NCBI GenBank assembly: GCA_050251775.1
Contig: JBFWMD010000005.1
Location: 16,079-80,078 of the forward strand
Length of the DNA: 64,000 bases
Reading direction: 5' to 3'
From: Paucidesulfovibrio sp050251775
GTDB lineage: Bacteria; Desulfobacterota; Desulfovibrionia; Desulfovibrionales; Desulfovibrionaceae
A program made the translations under genes and the position numbers. Below, one piece after another: positions 42,804 to 51,158 of the stretch. Position 1 is the first letter of the stretch; every line of letters starts with the position of its first letter. A model generated the notes under the pieces. It searched no databases. It was not told the origin of the DNA and saw nothing but the letters and a program-made list of their open reading frames with translations.

Positions 42804-44159
42804 ATGACCAAAAAAAATTCCGCCTCGCAAACGCTCGACACAAACATTCCCACCCTGGGCAAGGCCAGCGTGCGGACCGGGGTGCGCTACTGCCGCTTCG
42901 TGGACCACTGCGAGGAATACCAGATCAATCTCACCGATGAGGACCTGGAGGACGAAATCGGGCTGGCGGAGAGCGGGCAGAGCGTGGCCATGGAAAAAGC
43001 CGGGCCGAGACAGTACCTCTATTTCGACCCATCCAAGACCCGTTGTGCCGTGGTCACCTGCGGCGGCCTCTGCCCCGGCATCAACGATGTCATCAGGGCC
43101 ATTGTCCTGGAGGCCTACCACAATTACAACGTTCAGTCCGTGCTCGGTATCCCCTTCGGGCTTCAGGGGCTTGTGCCGTCCTATGGGCGCGACCTTGTAA
43201 ACCTGACCCCGGAGAACGTCGCCAACATCCATCAATTCGGCGGAACCGTGCTCGGTTCGTCGCGCGGGCCGCAGAATCCCGAAATCATGGTGGACACCCT
43301 GGAGCGCCGGAACATCAACTGCCTGTTCATCATCGGCGGAGACGGGACCATGCGGGCAGCTCAGGCCATTGTGGAGGAAATTACCCGCCGGAACATCAAA
43401 ATCGCGGTTATCGGCGTGCCTAAGACCATCGACAACGACATCAGCTTCGTGACCCGTTCCTTTGGTTTTGACACCGCCGTGGAAAAGGCCACCGAAGCCA
43501 TTCAATGTGCGCATGTGGAGGCCACCGGAGTCGACCGAGGCTTGGGCATCGTCAAGGTCATGGGCCGGCAATCCGGCTTCATCGCGGGTCAGGCCGCTCT
43601 CGCGCTCAAGGAAGTGAATTACGTGTTCATTCCGGAATGCGAATTCGACCTGGACGGACCCGACGGTCTGCTCGAATCCCTGGACCGGAGGCTGGAGAAT
43701 CGACGCCACGCGGTCATCGTCTGCGCGGAGGGCGCGGGGCAGGAATACTGCACGGCCTCCGGCCAGACCGATGCCTCGGGCAACCCGGTGCTTTGTGACA
43801 TCTGCTCACTGCTCATCGCGCGAATCAAGGCCTACTTCGCACAGAAGAACAAGGATCTGACCATCAAGTTCATCGACCCGAGCTACATCATCCGCTCGGT
43901 TCCGGCCAACGCCAATGATCGTGTCTACTGCGGCTTCCTGGGACAGCACGCCGTGCATGCGGCCATGGCCGGGAAAACAGGCATGGTTGTTTCCCAATTG
44001 CAGTCGCGCTATGTCCATCTGCCCCTGCACCTGGTCACGCGCAATCGCAAGACCGTCAAGGTCCGCTCTGATTTTTGGCACGCTGTGCTCGAATCCACGG
44101 GACAGGAATTGCGCCACTGCCGCACCCGGACCTTTAACGGTCTTCCCGATGCGGAATGA
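42804..44159 (+). CDS. 6-phosphofructokinase, GGDGT/PKTIDND type
   Basis: This 451-residue kinase phosphorylates fructose 6-phosphate in glycolysis. It has CGGLCPGIND, GGDGT at about residue 179 and PKTIDND at about 206, with a plant/kinetoplastid-like N-terminal extension. The Gly in GGDGT points to ATP as donor, while the Lys in PKTIDND is the residue found in PPi-dependent enzymes; the combination occurs in plant-type ATP-PFKs. The ATG follows GAGGACCGGCC. A terminator follows the stop. Confidence 0.88.
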   Translation: MTKKNSASQTLDTNIPTLGKASVRTGVRYCRFVDHCEEYQINLTDEDLEDEIGLAESGQSVAMEKAGPRQYLYFDPSKTRCAVVTCGGLCPGINDVIRAIVLEAYHNYNVQSVLGIPFGLQGLVPSYGRDLVNLTPENVANIHQFGGTVLGSSRGPQNPEIMVDTLERRNINCLFIIGGDGTMRAAQAIVEEITRRNIKIAVIGVPKTIDNDISFVTRSFGFDTAVEKATEAIQCAHVEATGVDRGLGIVKVMGRQSGFIAGQAALALKEVNYVFIPECEFDLDGPDGLLESLDRRLENRRHAVIVCAEGAGQEYCTASGQTDASGNPVLCDICSLLIARIKAYFAQKNKDLTIKFIDPSYIIRSVPANANDRVYCGFLGQHAVHAAMAGKTGMVVSQLQSRYVHLPLHLVTRNRKTVKVRSDFWHAVLESTGQELRHCRTRTFNGLPDAE

Positions 44160-44193
44160 TCCGCCAAAGGACGGCATCGGAAAAAGGACATGC

Positions 44194-44216
44194 AAAAGGG
44201 GCCGTTTGGCCCCTTT
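44194..44216. terminator. Bidirectional terminator after the phosphofructokinase gene
   Basis: AAAAGGGGCC-GTTT-GGCCCCTTT forms a 9-10 bp stem with A and T flanks. It separates the convergent phosphofructokinase gene and the two-gene HTH operon. Confidence 0.85.
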
Positions 44217-44267
44217 CAGCACTCGTACGGAGGAGAATCGAGCAGCGGGAGAGAGCGTGCAGGAGAA

Positions 44268-44675
44268 CTAGGCGTTGGCGGCAAGCTTGCGCTGGATATG
44301 CTCAAGTCCATTGCGCGACTGGTCCGAGGATTGCCGGTTCTCTTCCAGCGCCAGGGCCAGCAGATGGATAAGATCGTCGGAACGCAGGTCCAGCGTGATG
44401 GACCCGTTGGAAGCGAGGCAGCGTTCCCCGCGCTCCTCAATGAGATAGGCGCGCCGGTCACGCTGGTTGTCCACGGCGGAAATGGCGGCGTAGGCCATTT
44501 TCCCCGGGCCTGCATCGTAAACCTTTTCCACCGTAAGCATGCCGGTCCTGTCGTTGAAATGCATGTCCTCCGCCAGAATCGCGCCGCTCACGCGGATGGT
44601 TCCGCCATGGTCGTTCGGAATATCCATGTTCTCCACGATCTGCCTCGTCATCGTCTCATGAGTCTTTCCCGTCAT
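44268..44675 (-). CDS. Unknown 135-residue protein cotranscribed with an HTH_17 gene
   Basis: I do not recognise this protein. It begins MTGKTHETMTRQIVENMDIP, has an all-beta-looking middle (TIRVSGAILAEDMHFNDRTG, LTVEKVYDAGPGKMAYAAIS), an RDRRAYLIEERGE segment and a C-terminal helical tail. No signal peptide or membrane segment is seen. GAGGAGGACGGAC precedes the ATG at 44675. It overlaps the upstream HTH gene by 20 bp in another frame, so it should be translated in step with it. Confidence 0.72.
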   Translation of the reverse strand: MTGKTHETMTRQIVENMDIPNDHGGTIRVSGAILAEDMHFNDRTGMLTVEKVYDAGPGKMAYAAISAVDNQRDRRAYLIEERGERCLASNGSITLDLRSDDLIHLLALALEENRQSSDQSRNGLEHIQRKLAANA

Positions 44676-44934
44676 GTCCGTCCTCCTCGTCCAGGGGAAG
44701 CCACATTTGTTGCGGTCCCTTCCCCGGCTTTGGCTGGCGCTTGGCAGCCGTTTTCCAGCCGAATTCAATAAATTCCAGCAGGGCCGCCTCGGGCACACGC
44801 CACTGGCTGCCAATCTTGATGGCCTTGATGTCTCCCTTGGTGATCAAACGGTACGCTGTCCGTTGATGCACCCGGAGTAGGTCCGCCACCTCCTGCACCG
44901 TGAGTAGGGACGGCGGTTTCGGCATGTCGCTCAT
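44656..44934 (-). CDS. Excisionase-type (HTH_17) small DNA-binding protein
   Basis: This 92-residue protein has an N-terminal HTH_17 domain (about 10-60): LLTVQEVADLLRVHQRTAYR followed by KGDIKAIKIGSQWRVP, the pattern of MerR-like excisionase/BldC proteins. The C-terminal 30 residues are basic then acidic (AAKRQPKPGKGPQQMWLPLD). No integrase or attachment site is nearby, so a transcription-regulator role fits better than excision. The start is the ATG at 44934, or the one 9 bp later. Its leader holds the phased repeat array at 44943-45027. Confidence 0.85.
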   Translation of the reverse strand: MSDMPKPPSLLTVQEVADLLRVHQRTAYRLITKGDIKAIKIGSQWRVPEAALLEFIEFGWKTAAKRQPKPGKGPQQMWLPLDEEDGHDGKDS

Positions 44935-44942
44935 TACACTTC

Positions 44943-45027
44943 TGTCCCATGCTGGCAATGGTTGTCCTTCATTTGTCATAACTGGTCACAGATTGTCAAA
45001 GCTGTCCTATGTTGTCATAAAAAAGTC
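44943..45027. repeat. Phased array of 8-9 TGTC units in the HTH_17 leader
   Basis: Units start at 44943, 44953 (TGGC), 44963, 44974, 44984 (GGTC), 44994, 45003, 45013 and 45024 (AGTC), with steps of 10, 10, 11, 10, 10, 9, 10 and 11 bp. Six are perfect TGTC; on the minus strand they read GACA. The array fills the space between the HTH_17 start codon and the next terminator, as an autoregulatory operator would. One unit overlaps a TTGACA (complement of 44994-44999). Confidence 0.8.
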
Positions 45028-45042
45028 TAGAAACAGGAAAAG

Positions 45043-45071
45043 AAAAGACTCCGCTTGGTTGCGGAGTCTTT
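45043..45071 (-). terminator. Terminator of the GT39 gene
   Basis: AAAAGACTCCGC pairs with GCGGAGTCTTT around six bases. On the minus strand it is followed by TTTTCTTTTCC. It lies 26 bp after the GT39 stop and bounds the repeat array. Confidence 0.85.
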
Positions 45072-45096
45072 GGAAAAAAACCAACAAAAAAAGAAA

Positions 45097-46719
45097 TCAG
45101 AATTTTTGATTGTGCCGTTTGGGCCAGTAGCCGTTGTACCCACGACAGAGAAACAGGGTGAACTTGCGCGCTTCAACGCCATGATACGTGGTCTGCACGT
45201 AAATGGGATCGCTGTAACTTTCGAACATCTTACGCACGTCCTGTGAGGGGGAATCTTCAAATTCTTTGTACACGTAAATGGCGTCCCAGCCGACCTTGTC
45301 CACGTCCGGTCCGGGCCAAAGATCATATTGGTTCATGCGCCGGGAATCCACCCAGCCACAATAGGTCTGAGGCTGTCCGGGCGTATAAAAGGCCAAGGCG
45401 GCAGTCATGTCATAAAGATTGCTGAAGATGAACACCTTGCTGGGATCACTGAAGTCGTGGAGCCGATGCTCTTCGATGACTTGGCCGAGTTCGCGCCAGC
45501 CCTTGACGCGCCGGGTCGGATCCATGTTGCTCGGCAGAGGCAAAAGCTGGGCCGTGTGCAGGAACAGAAAAAGAACCACGCCGAGGGCAGGCAGCAGGTT
45601 GCAATGACGTTGCAAAAAGCCGTCGCGCCGTTGCAAGGCTCGGTCAATGGCACGTGCCGCAAGAATGCAGCCGGAAACATAGCTCACGGTGGTCCAGTTA
45701 GGCATGATCTTGGCGTGAAAGCTCCAAAGCAGAAAGAAAACCCAGACAGGCAGAAATAGTACCACGAGCAAAGCCGCGCGTTTGCGTTCCTCGATCTCGG
45801 TGCGATCCTCTGGGGGGCGGCGGCGAAAGGAGAGCCGCAGGGCACGGCAGGAGCCATCAAACATGAAATAGAGCCACCAGGGCAGAACCAGACCGATTTG
45901 AGCCAGAAGATGTTCGGGTACGCGCTGGAGATCAAAGAGATGTTTTGCTTCCTTCCCGGAAGCGCCAATGAGATGGAGTACGTGTTTGTAGCCCACAAAA
46001 TCGTTCTGCATGTTCCAGATCAACGTGGGCAGGAACCCCAAAAAAAGGCCCAGAGCGAGGGCCGTAGCCAGTCGAAGAAAGAAGCCCTTGGGACAGGCGC
46101 GCTGCCGCAGCAGAATCAGCCAATACAGGCCGGCCAGACCAATGAAGCCGAGCATGGTGTACTTGGCCAGCACGCCCAGGCCGAAAACCACACTGAGCAG
46201 CAGAAACGGCCACCAGGGTGCGCGCTGCGAAGGCAAGGGCCGGGAACCGATGGAAAGCAGAAACAGGCTGCTGGTCCAGGCCAGGGTGAAGGGATTGTCC
46301 GTGGTCATCAGGATGCTCAGGCCGCTGAAAAGCACGGTGGTGTTGTAAATGAACAGGGTCCAGAGGGCCACCCGGGGCTGCTTCCAGAGTTTGGCGATGC
46401 CCAGATAAAGGATGATCTGGGTGAGCACGGATCCGGAAATGGACCCGAAGCGGACACCCAGTTCCGTATCCCCGAAAATATTGGTCCAAAAGTGGATGAT
46501 CCAGGCGATCAGCGGACCTTTGGAATAGTAGGTCAGCTGAAGATGCCGGGTCCAGTCCCAATACTGAGCCTCGTCCTGCACCAGGGTGACCTGGCCGCTG
46601 GCCACGTAGGCCACGCGCACGGCAAAGGTCAGCAGGATGATCACAAAGGCCCAGAGCGTAGGCTGTGCAGCAAGGGAGCGGGAAAAAGTTTGGGACAGGG
46701 AATGGGTCTGACTGCGCAT
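45097..46719 (-). CDS. GT39/ArnT-like membrane glycosyltransferase
   Basis: This 540-residue integral membrane protein has about 11 hydrophobic segments. Its first periplasmic loop carries the GT39 acidic residues in LVQDEAQYWDW and the following YYSKGPLIAW, as in ArnT-type enzymes that use a polyprenyl-phosphate sugar donor to modify lipid A or other glycans. It lies near a ChbG-type deacetylase and a GT2 polyprenyl-phosphate transferase, which suggests one pathway. GGGGG precedes the ATG. A MarR regulator lies upstream. Confidence 0.87.
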   Translation of the reverse strand: MRSQTHSLSQTFSRSLAAQPTLWAFVIILLTFAVRVAYVASGQVTLVQDEAQYWDWTRHLQLTYYSKGPLIAWIIHFWTNIFGDTELGVRFGSISGSVLTQIILYLGIAKLWKQPRVALWTLFIYNTTVLFSGLSILMTTDNPFTLAWTSSLFLLSIGSRPLPSQRAPWWPFLLLSVVFGLGVLAKYTMLGFIGLAGLYWLILLRQRACPKGFFLRLATALALGLFLGFLPTLIWNMQNDFVGYKHVLHLIGASGKEAKHLFDLQRVPEHLLAQIGLVLPWWLYFMFDGSCRALRLSFRRRPPEDRTEIEERKRAALLVVLFLPVWVFFLLWSFHAKIMPNWTTVSYVSGCILAARAIDRALQRRDGFLQRHCNLLPALGVVLFLFLHTAQLLPLPSNMDPTRRVKGWRELGQVIEEHRLHDFSDPSKVFIFSNLYDMTAALAFYTPGQPQTYCGWVDSRRMNQYDLWPGPDVDKVGWDAIYVYKEFEDSPSQDVRKMFESYSDPIYVQTTYHGVEARKFTLFLCRGYNGYWPKRHNQKF

Positions 46720-46826
46720 GGATACCCCCGGCGCCAGGGATTGGGGCCGAGAAAATCCCTCGGCCCGGCGGCGCTGGTCGATGCTGACGTAGCCTCTCCG
46801 CGCCGTGATTGCAAGAAGCCTGGAGG

Positions 46827-47441
46827 TCAGGAATCCAGGACATACTCCTCGCCGAGCACAAGCACGTCTTCCTCGGCTGTGTCCAGCATCTTGTCCGCGG
46901 TGTTGAGGGGTACGGCGGAGTGCAGCGGGGGTGACGCCGTTGTGGAATCGGCTGCGACACCCCTGTGCTCCACAGCCAGGGATTCGTCGAGCACCACAGG
47001 GGCCTGTTCCAATTCCTGGCGAAGATTGGCTATCATTTGTCGGGTCAATTCCAGATAGAGGGCGATGAGTTCCTGGGAAAGTCCCTGCTGCGCAACAGCC
47101 AACACTTCATTCACGCTGCCGGACAGGACGTTCTCCAGTTCCCGCCCGCGCTTGGTCAGCCGGATGATCACCTGTCGCCTGTCATTGGTGTCTTTGACCT
47201 TGCGCACGAGATTGTCGCGGACCATGCGCCCCAAAGTATTGGCCAGGGTGGGCTGCTCCACGCTCAGACTGCGGCAGAGTTCGCTCTGGGTCTGTCCGTC
47301 CCGCTCCCAAAGGCATTGCAGCACGGGAAACTGGGCCGCGGTGGCCTTGTGCGGAGCCAGACGCGCCTGGAGTGCCTGGACATGCAGGCGGGCCAGAGCA
47401 CCGGCAAGGGAGCAGGGGGACTGCTCAAAGCTGGAAGACAT
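46827..47441 (-). CDS. MarR-family transcriptional regulator
   Basis: This 204-residue protein has the MarR winged HTH: QSELCRSLSVEQPTLANTLG, then RMVRDNLVRKVKDTNDRRQV, with the wing DTNDRRQVIIRLTKRG. The C-terminal 50 residues (after about 150) are an acidic extension lacking in most MarR proteins. It may control the flanking GT39 and deacetylase genes; the 128 bp divergent gap contains a CATAG direct repeat that could be an operator. The target is unproven. Confidence 0.88.
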   Translation of the reverse strand: MSSSFEQSPCSLAGALARLHVQALQARLAPHKATAAQFPVLQCLWERDGQTQSELCRSLSVEQPTLANTLGRMVRDNLVRKVKDTNDRRQVIIRLTKRGRELENVLSGSVNEVLAVAQQGLSQELIALYLELTRQMIANLRQELEQAPVVLDESLAVEHRGVAADSTTASPPLHSAVPLNTADKMLDTAEEDVLVLGEEYVLDS

Positions 47442-47569
47442 ATCTCACCTCGCTGGCTGGAAATTTCCATAGTCGAAAATATACATAGCTGGGCAAAAAG
47501 GAAGATGTCAATGACGCTGGGGAGTAGGGCAAAGCCGGACGCTTTACCTTGTCAGTGGGAAAGACTAGG

Positions 47570-48427
47570 ATGCACCGCATGTTTGTCATCGTGAACGTGG
47601 ACGATCTCGGCCTGCATCCAGCGGTTCGCCGCGCCGTTGTCGGACTCAGCGACAAGGGCATCGTGACCTCTTCGACATTGATGGCCAATGGTCCGGATCT
47701 GGAGGAGGCCGCGCGCATCGGCGGCGTGGGTCTCGGTGTGCATTTGAACGTGCTGCGTGGCAGGCCCGTGCTCCAGCCAAGGCTCATTTCCAGCCTGGTG
47801 CGGGAGGACGACCGCTTCTATGGGGACTACGGCGCGCTGTTCGCGCGCTATCTGGCCGGGCGTGTCGATTTGCTTCAGGTAGAGGCGGAATGGGGCGCAC
47901 AGATTGAGCGGATCCTGGATCTCGGCGTTCGGCCAACGCACCTGGACAGCGAAAAGCATATCCATGCCTGGCCGGGAATGATGGCCGTGGCCGGCAAGCT
48001 GGCGCAGCGCTACGGCATCCGCTGGGTGCGCCGCCCTCGCGAATGCGCCGGGCTGCTGCGCTGGGACAAGGGCGGATTGCGGACAAAATTTCTCAATGTC
48101 TGCGCACTGATGCAAAAAAAGCCCCAGGACGTGTCCTGGCCGGATCGAATTTGGGGCATTGCGGACCAGGGTGAGCGGCTGTTGCCCGAGAGCTTCAAAA
48201 CGTATATGGCGGGCAGCACCGATCAGGTGGTGGAGATTTGCTGCCACCCCGGAGACCCGAGAGAGGGCGACCCGCCCCTTCCGGCGGATTTCGGCCCCAT
48301 GCGGGTGGGTGCGCAGTGGCGCACGGAATACGACCGGCTTGCGGACCCGGACTGGCTGGAGGTCCTGCGGGACATGAACGCCACCCTGGTCCACTACGGA
48401 CAGATCCGGCCCGAAGACACGAAATAA
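47570..48427 (+). CDS. ChbG/HpnK (YdjC)-family carbohydrate deacetylase
   Basis: This 285-residue enzyme has the NodB-like fold of ChbG/HpnK deacetylases: NVDDLGLHP with the catalytic Asp pair, GVGLGVHLNVLRGRPV, the metal-binding THLDSEKHIH, and ICCHPGDPRE. It would remove acetyl or formyl groups from an amino sugar. Start is uncertain between ATG 47570 and ATG 47579. With the GT2 gene 31 bp downstream and the nearby GT39 gene it may act as an ArnD-like step. Confidence 0.85.
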   Translation: MHRMFVIVNVDDLGLHPAVRRAVVGLSDKGIVTSSTLMANGPDLEEAARIGGVGLGVHLNVLRGRPVLQPRLISSLVREDDRFYGDYGALFARYLAGRVDLLQVEAEWGAQIERILDLGVRPTHLDSEKHIHAWPGMMAVAGKLAQRYGIRWVRRPRECAGLLRWDKGGLRTKFLNVCALMQKKPQDVSWPDRIWGIADQGERLLPESFKTYMAGSTDQVVEICCHPGDPREGDPPLPADFGPMRVGAQWRTEYDRLADPDWLEVLRDMNATLVHYGQIRPEDTK

Positions 48428-48458
48428 AACCCACCAATGACCTTGCCGGGGAAGGCCC

Positions 48459-49430
48459 ATGAGCAAAGAAATCGAAGTCAGCATCGTGACGCCCATGCAC
48501 AATGAGGAGCTCTGCGTCCAGGAGTTCCATTCGCGGATCAGCGCGGCGTTGCGAGGCATGGGGGCGAGCCACGAAATCATCCTCGTCAACGACGGTTCCA
48601 CGGACAGGACCGAGGAGCTCATCCGCGAGCTTTCCGAGCGGGACCCGAACCTGAAAGGAGTCTTCCTGGCCCGCAATCGCGGGCAGTGCACGGCCATCTA
48701 TGCGGGCATCCAGCAGAGCAGCGGGAAGTACGTGGTGATCATGGACGGCGATCTCCAGCACAAGCCCGAGGAGGTTCCTTCCCTGATCGAGGAGATCCGC
48801 AAGGGCTGGGACCTGGTTTCCGGACGGCGCATGGACCGGGGGGAAAACCTGCTTCTGCGCAGGCTTCCGAGCCGCATTGCCAACTGGATGCTGCGCAGCA
48901 GCAGCGGCTGCCAGGTTCGCGACATGGGCGGGCTGTCCGTGCTCCAGGGCGAGCTGGCCCGGTCGCTGCAATTGCGCGAGGGGCATCACCGGCTGATTCC
49001 CGCCCTGATCTACCGCATGGGCGGCTCGGTCACGGAAGTGCCGACCACGGCTCCGCCGCGCTTCGCGGGCAAAAGCCATTACGGCATCGGCCGCAGCGTG
49101 GACGTGCTCTTCGACATTGTCATGCTCTGGTTCCAGAACTCCTTCAAACAGCGGCCCCTGTATCTTTTCGGTCGCGCTGCGCTGCTGATGTTCCTGGCCG
49201 CCTCCGTGATCATGACCTGGCTGCTGTATGAGAAAATCTTTTTCGGTGAGCACATGGGCACGCGCCCGCCGTTCCTGGGAGCGGTTCTGCTCTACATCGC
49301 CTCCATGGGAGCCATGTCCACGGGCTTCATTCTGGAGGCGCTCGGCGACACCCTGGACAGCGTGCTGAATCGCAAGAACTATGTGATTCGGGAGATCGTC
49401 CAGCGGAAAAACAACGAACCGGAAGAATAA
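48459..49430 (+). CDS. GT2 polyprenyl-phosphate glycosyltransferase (DPM1/ArnC-like)
   Basis: This 323-residue protein has a GT-A domain (about 5-220; NDGSTDRTEELI, DGDLQHKPEEVP with the metal-binding DxD-like acidic pair) and two C-terminal membrane segments (about 235-260 and 270-295). This is the layout of transferases that put a sugar on undecaprenyl phosphate, such as ArnC, DPM1 and GtrB. It supplies donors to GT39/ArnT-type enzymes. It is 31 bp after the deacetylase and 3 bp before nadE. Confidence 0.88.
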   Translation: MSKEIEVSIVTPMHNEELCVQEFHSRISAALRGMGASHEIILVNDGSTDRTEELIRELSERDPNLKGVFLARNRGQCTAIYAGIQQSSGKYVVIMDGDLQHKPEEVPSLIEEIRKGWDLVSGRRMDRGENLLLRRLPSRIANWMLRSSSGCQVRDMGGLSVLQGELARSLQLREGHHRLIPALIYRMGGSVTEVPTTAPPRFAGKSHYGIGRSVDVLFDIVMLWFQNSFKQRPLYLFGRAALLMFLAASVIMTWLLYEKIFFGEHMGTRPPFLGAVLLYIASMGAMSTGFILEALGDTLDSVLNRKNYVIREIVQRKNNEPEE

Positions 49431-49433
49431 TGC

Positions 49434-51098
49434 ATGAAAATAGGAATATTGCAGATCAATCCCACGGTCGGCGACCTGGATGGAAACGCCGAACGCATCC
49501 GGCGGGGTGTTGAGGAGGCCAAGGCCGCGGGCGCGCATCTCTGCGTGGCTCCGGAAATGGGCCTTCTGGGCTATCCTCCCCGGGACCTGTTGCTCTACCC
49601 CGAGGTGGTGCGGGCATCCCAGCGGGTGATGCTCAATCTGGCCGAGGCCCTGACGGACTCGTTGCCCCTGCTCGTGGGCGCGCCCGAGGCGAACCTTTCC
49701 GGAGTGGGCAAGCCGGTCTACAACTCCGCCTACCTGCTCATGGAAGGGGAAATCGCACGGACCTTCCGCAAGACCCTGCTGCCGACCTACGATGTTTTTG
49801 ACGAGGCGCGCTACTTCGAGTCCGCAGAGTCCTGCACCGGGGGGGCCAATCCGCGCAACACCTTCCGGTTCATGGATCGCCGCATCGGGGTGACCATTTG
49901 CGAGGACGCCTGGAACGACAAGGATTTCCACCCGATCTGCACCTACCGCACCGATCCGGTGGACCTGCTCTCCAAAGAGCATCTCGACGTGCTGATCAAT
50001 CTTTCAGCCTCGCCCTTCAGCGTGGGCAAGCAGCAGATGCGTGAGGCCATGCTCGGGGCCGTGGCCACGAAATACGGCTATCCCATCGTCTACGCCAACC
50101 AGACCGGCGGGAACGATGATCTGGTGTTCGACGGGCGCAGCATGGGCATCGGCCCGAACGGCAAGGTTTTTGCCCGGGCCTGCGGTTTTTGCGAGGAGAC
50201 CCTGGTCCTGGATCTGGCCGAGATGTCCGGTCGCCTGGACGAGGACGACTTTACTCCCGAGTCCGAGACCTACCGCGCGCTGGTCACGGGCCTGCGCGAT
50301 TATCTGAACAAGAGCGGGTTTCACCGGGCCGTGATCGGCCTTTCCGGCGGCATCGACTCCGCCCTGACAGCGGCCCTGGCTGTGCATGCCCTGGGCCGCG
50401 GCAACGTGCTCGGCGTGCTCATGCCCTCGCCCCATTCGAGCAAGGGCAGTGTGGACGACTCCCTGGAATTAGCCAAACGCCTTGGCATCCGGACCCACAC
50501 CCTGCCCATTGACGGGCTGATGAAGGCTATGGAACAAACCCTGGCTGAGCCCTTCAAAGGGCTGGATCCGGACGTGACCGAGGAAAACATCCAGGCACGC
50601 ATTCGCGGCAACCTGCTCATGGCCATTTCGAACAAGACCGGAGCCATGCTCCTGGCCACGGGCAACAAGAGCGAACTGGCTGTGGGCTACTGCACCATCT
50701 ACGGAGACATGGCAGGGGGCTTCGCGCCCCTGTCCGACCTGCCCAAGACCGATGTCTACCGGCTGGCCGCCTGGATGAACACCGAATTTGGGGAGATCAT
50801 CCCCCCGGTCATTCTGACCAAGGCCCCGTCCGCGGAACTGCGGATCGGGCAGACCGACCAGGACAGTCTGCCGGCCTACGAGACCCTGGACGCCATTCTG
50901 GAGTTGCACGTGGAGCAACGCATGGCCGGGCGGGAAATCGTAGCTGCCGGGTTTGCGGAAGAGGTTGTGGAAAGTGTGCTGGGGCTGGTTCGCAAGGCGG
51001 AATTCAAGAGGCGGCAGGCTGTGCCAGGAGTAAAGGTTCGCGCTCGTTCGTTCGGCTCTGGCTGGCGAATGCCGGTGGCCTGCAAGAGTCCGCTGTAA
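49434..51098 (+). CDS. nadE: Glutamine-dependent NAD+ synthetase
   Basis: This 554-residue enzyme converts deamido-NAD to NAD with ATP and glutamine. The N-terminal nitrilase-type glutaminase domain has the Glu-Lys-Cys triad in CVAPEMGLLGYPPRD, FRKTLLPTYDVF and VTICEDAW. The C-terminal synthetase has IGLSGGIDSALTAALAV, LATGNKSELAVGYCTIYGDM and KAPSAELRIGQTDQDSLP. ATG is separated by 3 bp from the preceding stop, so it is translated from the same mRNA as the GT2 gene. Confidence 0.95.
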   Translation: MKIGILQINPTVGDLDGNAERIRRGVEEAKAAGAHLCVAPEMGLLGYPPRDLLLYPEVVRASQRVMLNLAEALTDSLPLLVGAPEANLSGVGKPVYNSAYLLMEGEIARTFRKTLLPTYDVFDEARYFESAESCTGGANPRNTFRFMDRRIGVTICEDAWNDKDFHPICTYRTDPVDLLSKEHLDVLINLSASPFSVGKQQMREAMLGAVATKYGYPIVYANQTGGNDDLVFDGRSMGIGPNGKVFARACGFCEETLVLDLAEMSGRLDEDDFTPESETYRALVTGLRDYLNKSGFHRAVIGLSGGIDSALTAALAVHALGRGNVLGVLMPSPHSSKGSVDDSLELAKRLGIRTHTLPIDGLMKAMEQTLAEPFKGLDPDVTEENIQARIRGNLLMAISNKTGAMLLATGNKSELAVGYCTIYGDMAGGFAPLSDLPKTDVYRLAAWMNTEFGEIIPPVILTKAPSAELRIGQTDQDSLPAYETLDAILELHVEQRMAGREIVAAGFAEEVVESVLGLVRKAEFKRRQAVPGVKVRARSFGSGWRMPVACKSPL

Positions 51099-51102
51099 GC
51101 AG

Positions 51103-51126
51103 AAAAGGGGCCTTGCGGCCCCTTTT
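51103..51126. terminator. Bidirectional terminator between nadE and the YeeE/YedE genes
   Basis: AAAAGGGGCC-TTGC-GGCCCCTTTT is a perfect 10 bp stem with A/T tracts on both sides, 4 bp after the nadE stop. Confidence 0.9.
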
Positions 51127-51158
51127 GCGGTTTGTTGGAGTCGAGCATGTTGGAGGTT

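Noticed and set aside
44656..44934. A mobile-element excisionase
   Set aside because: No integrase, attachment repeats or other mobile genes are nearby; the HTH_17 fold also occurs in ordinary transcription regulators.
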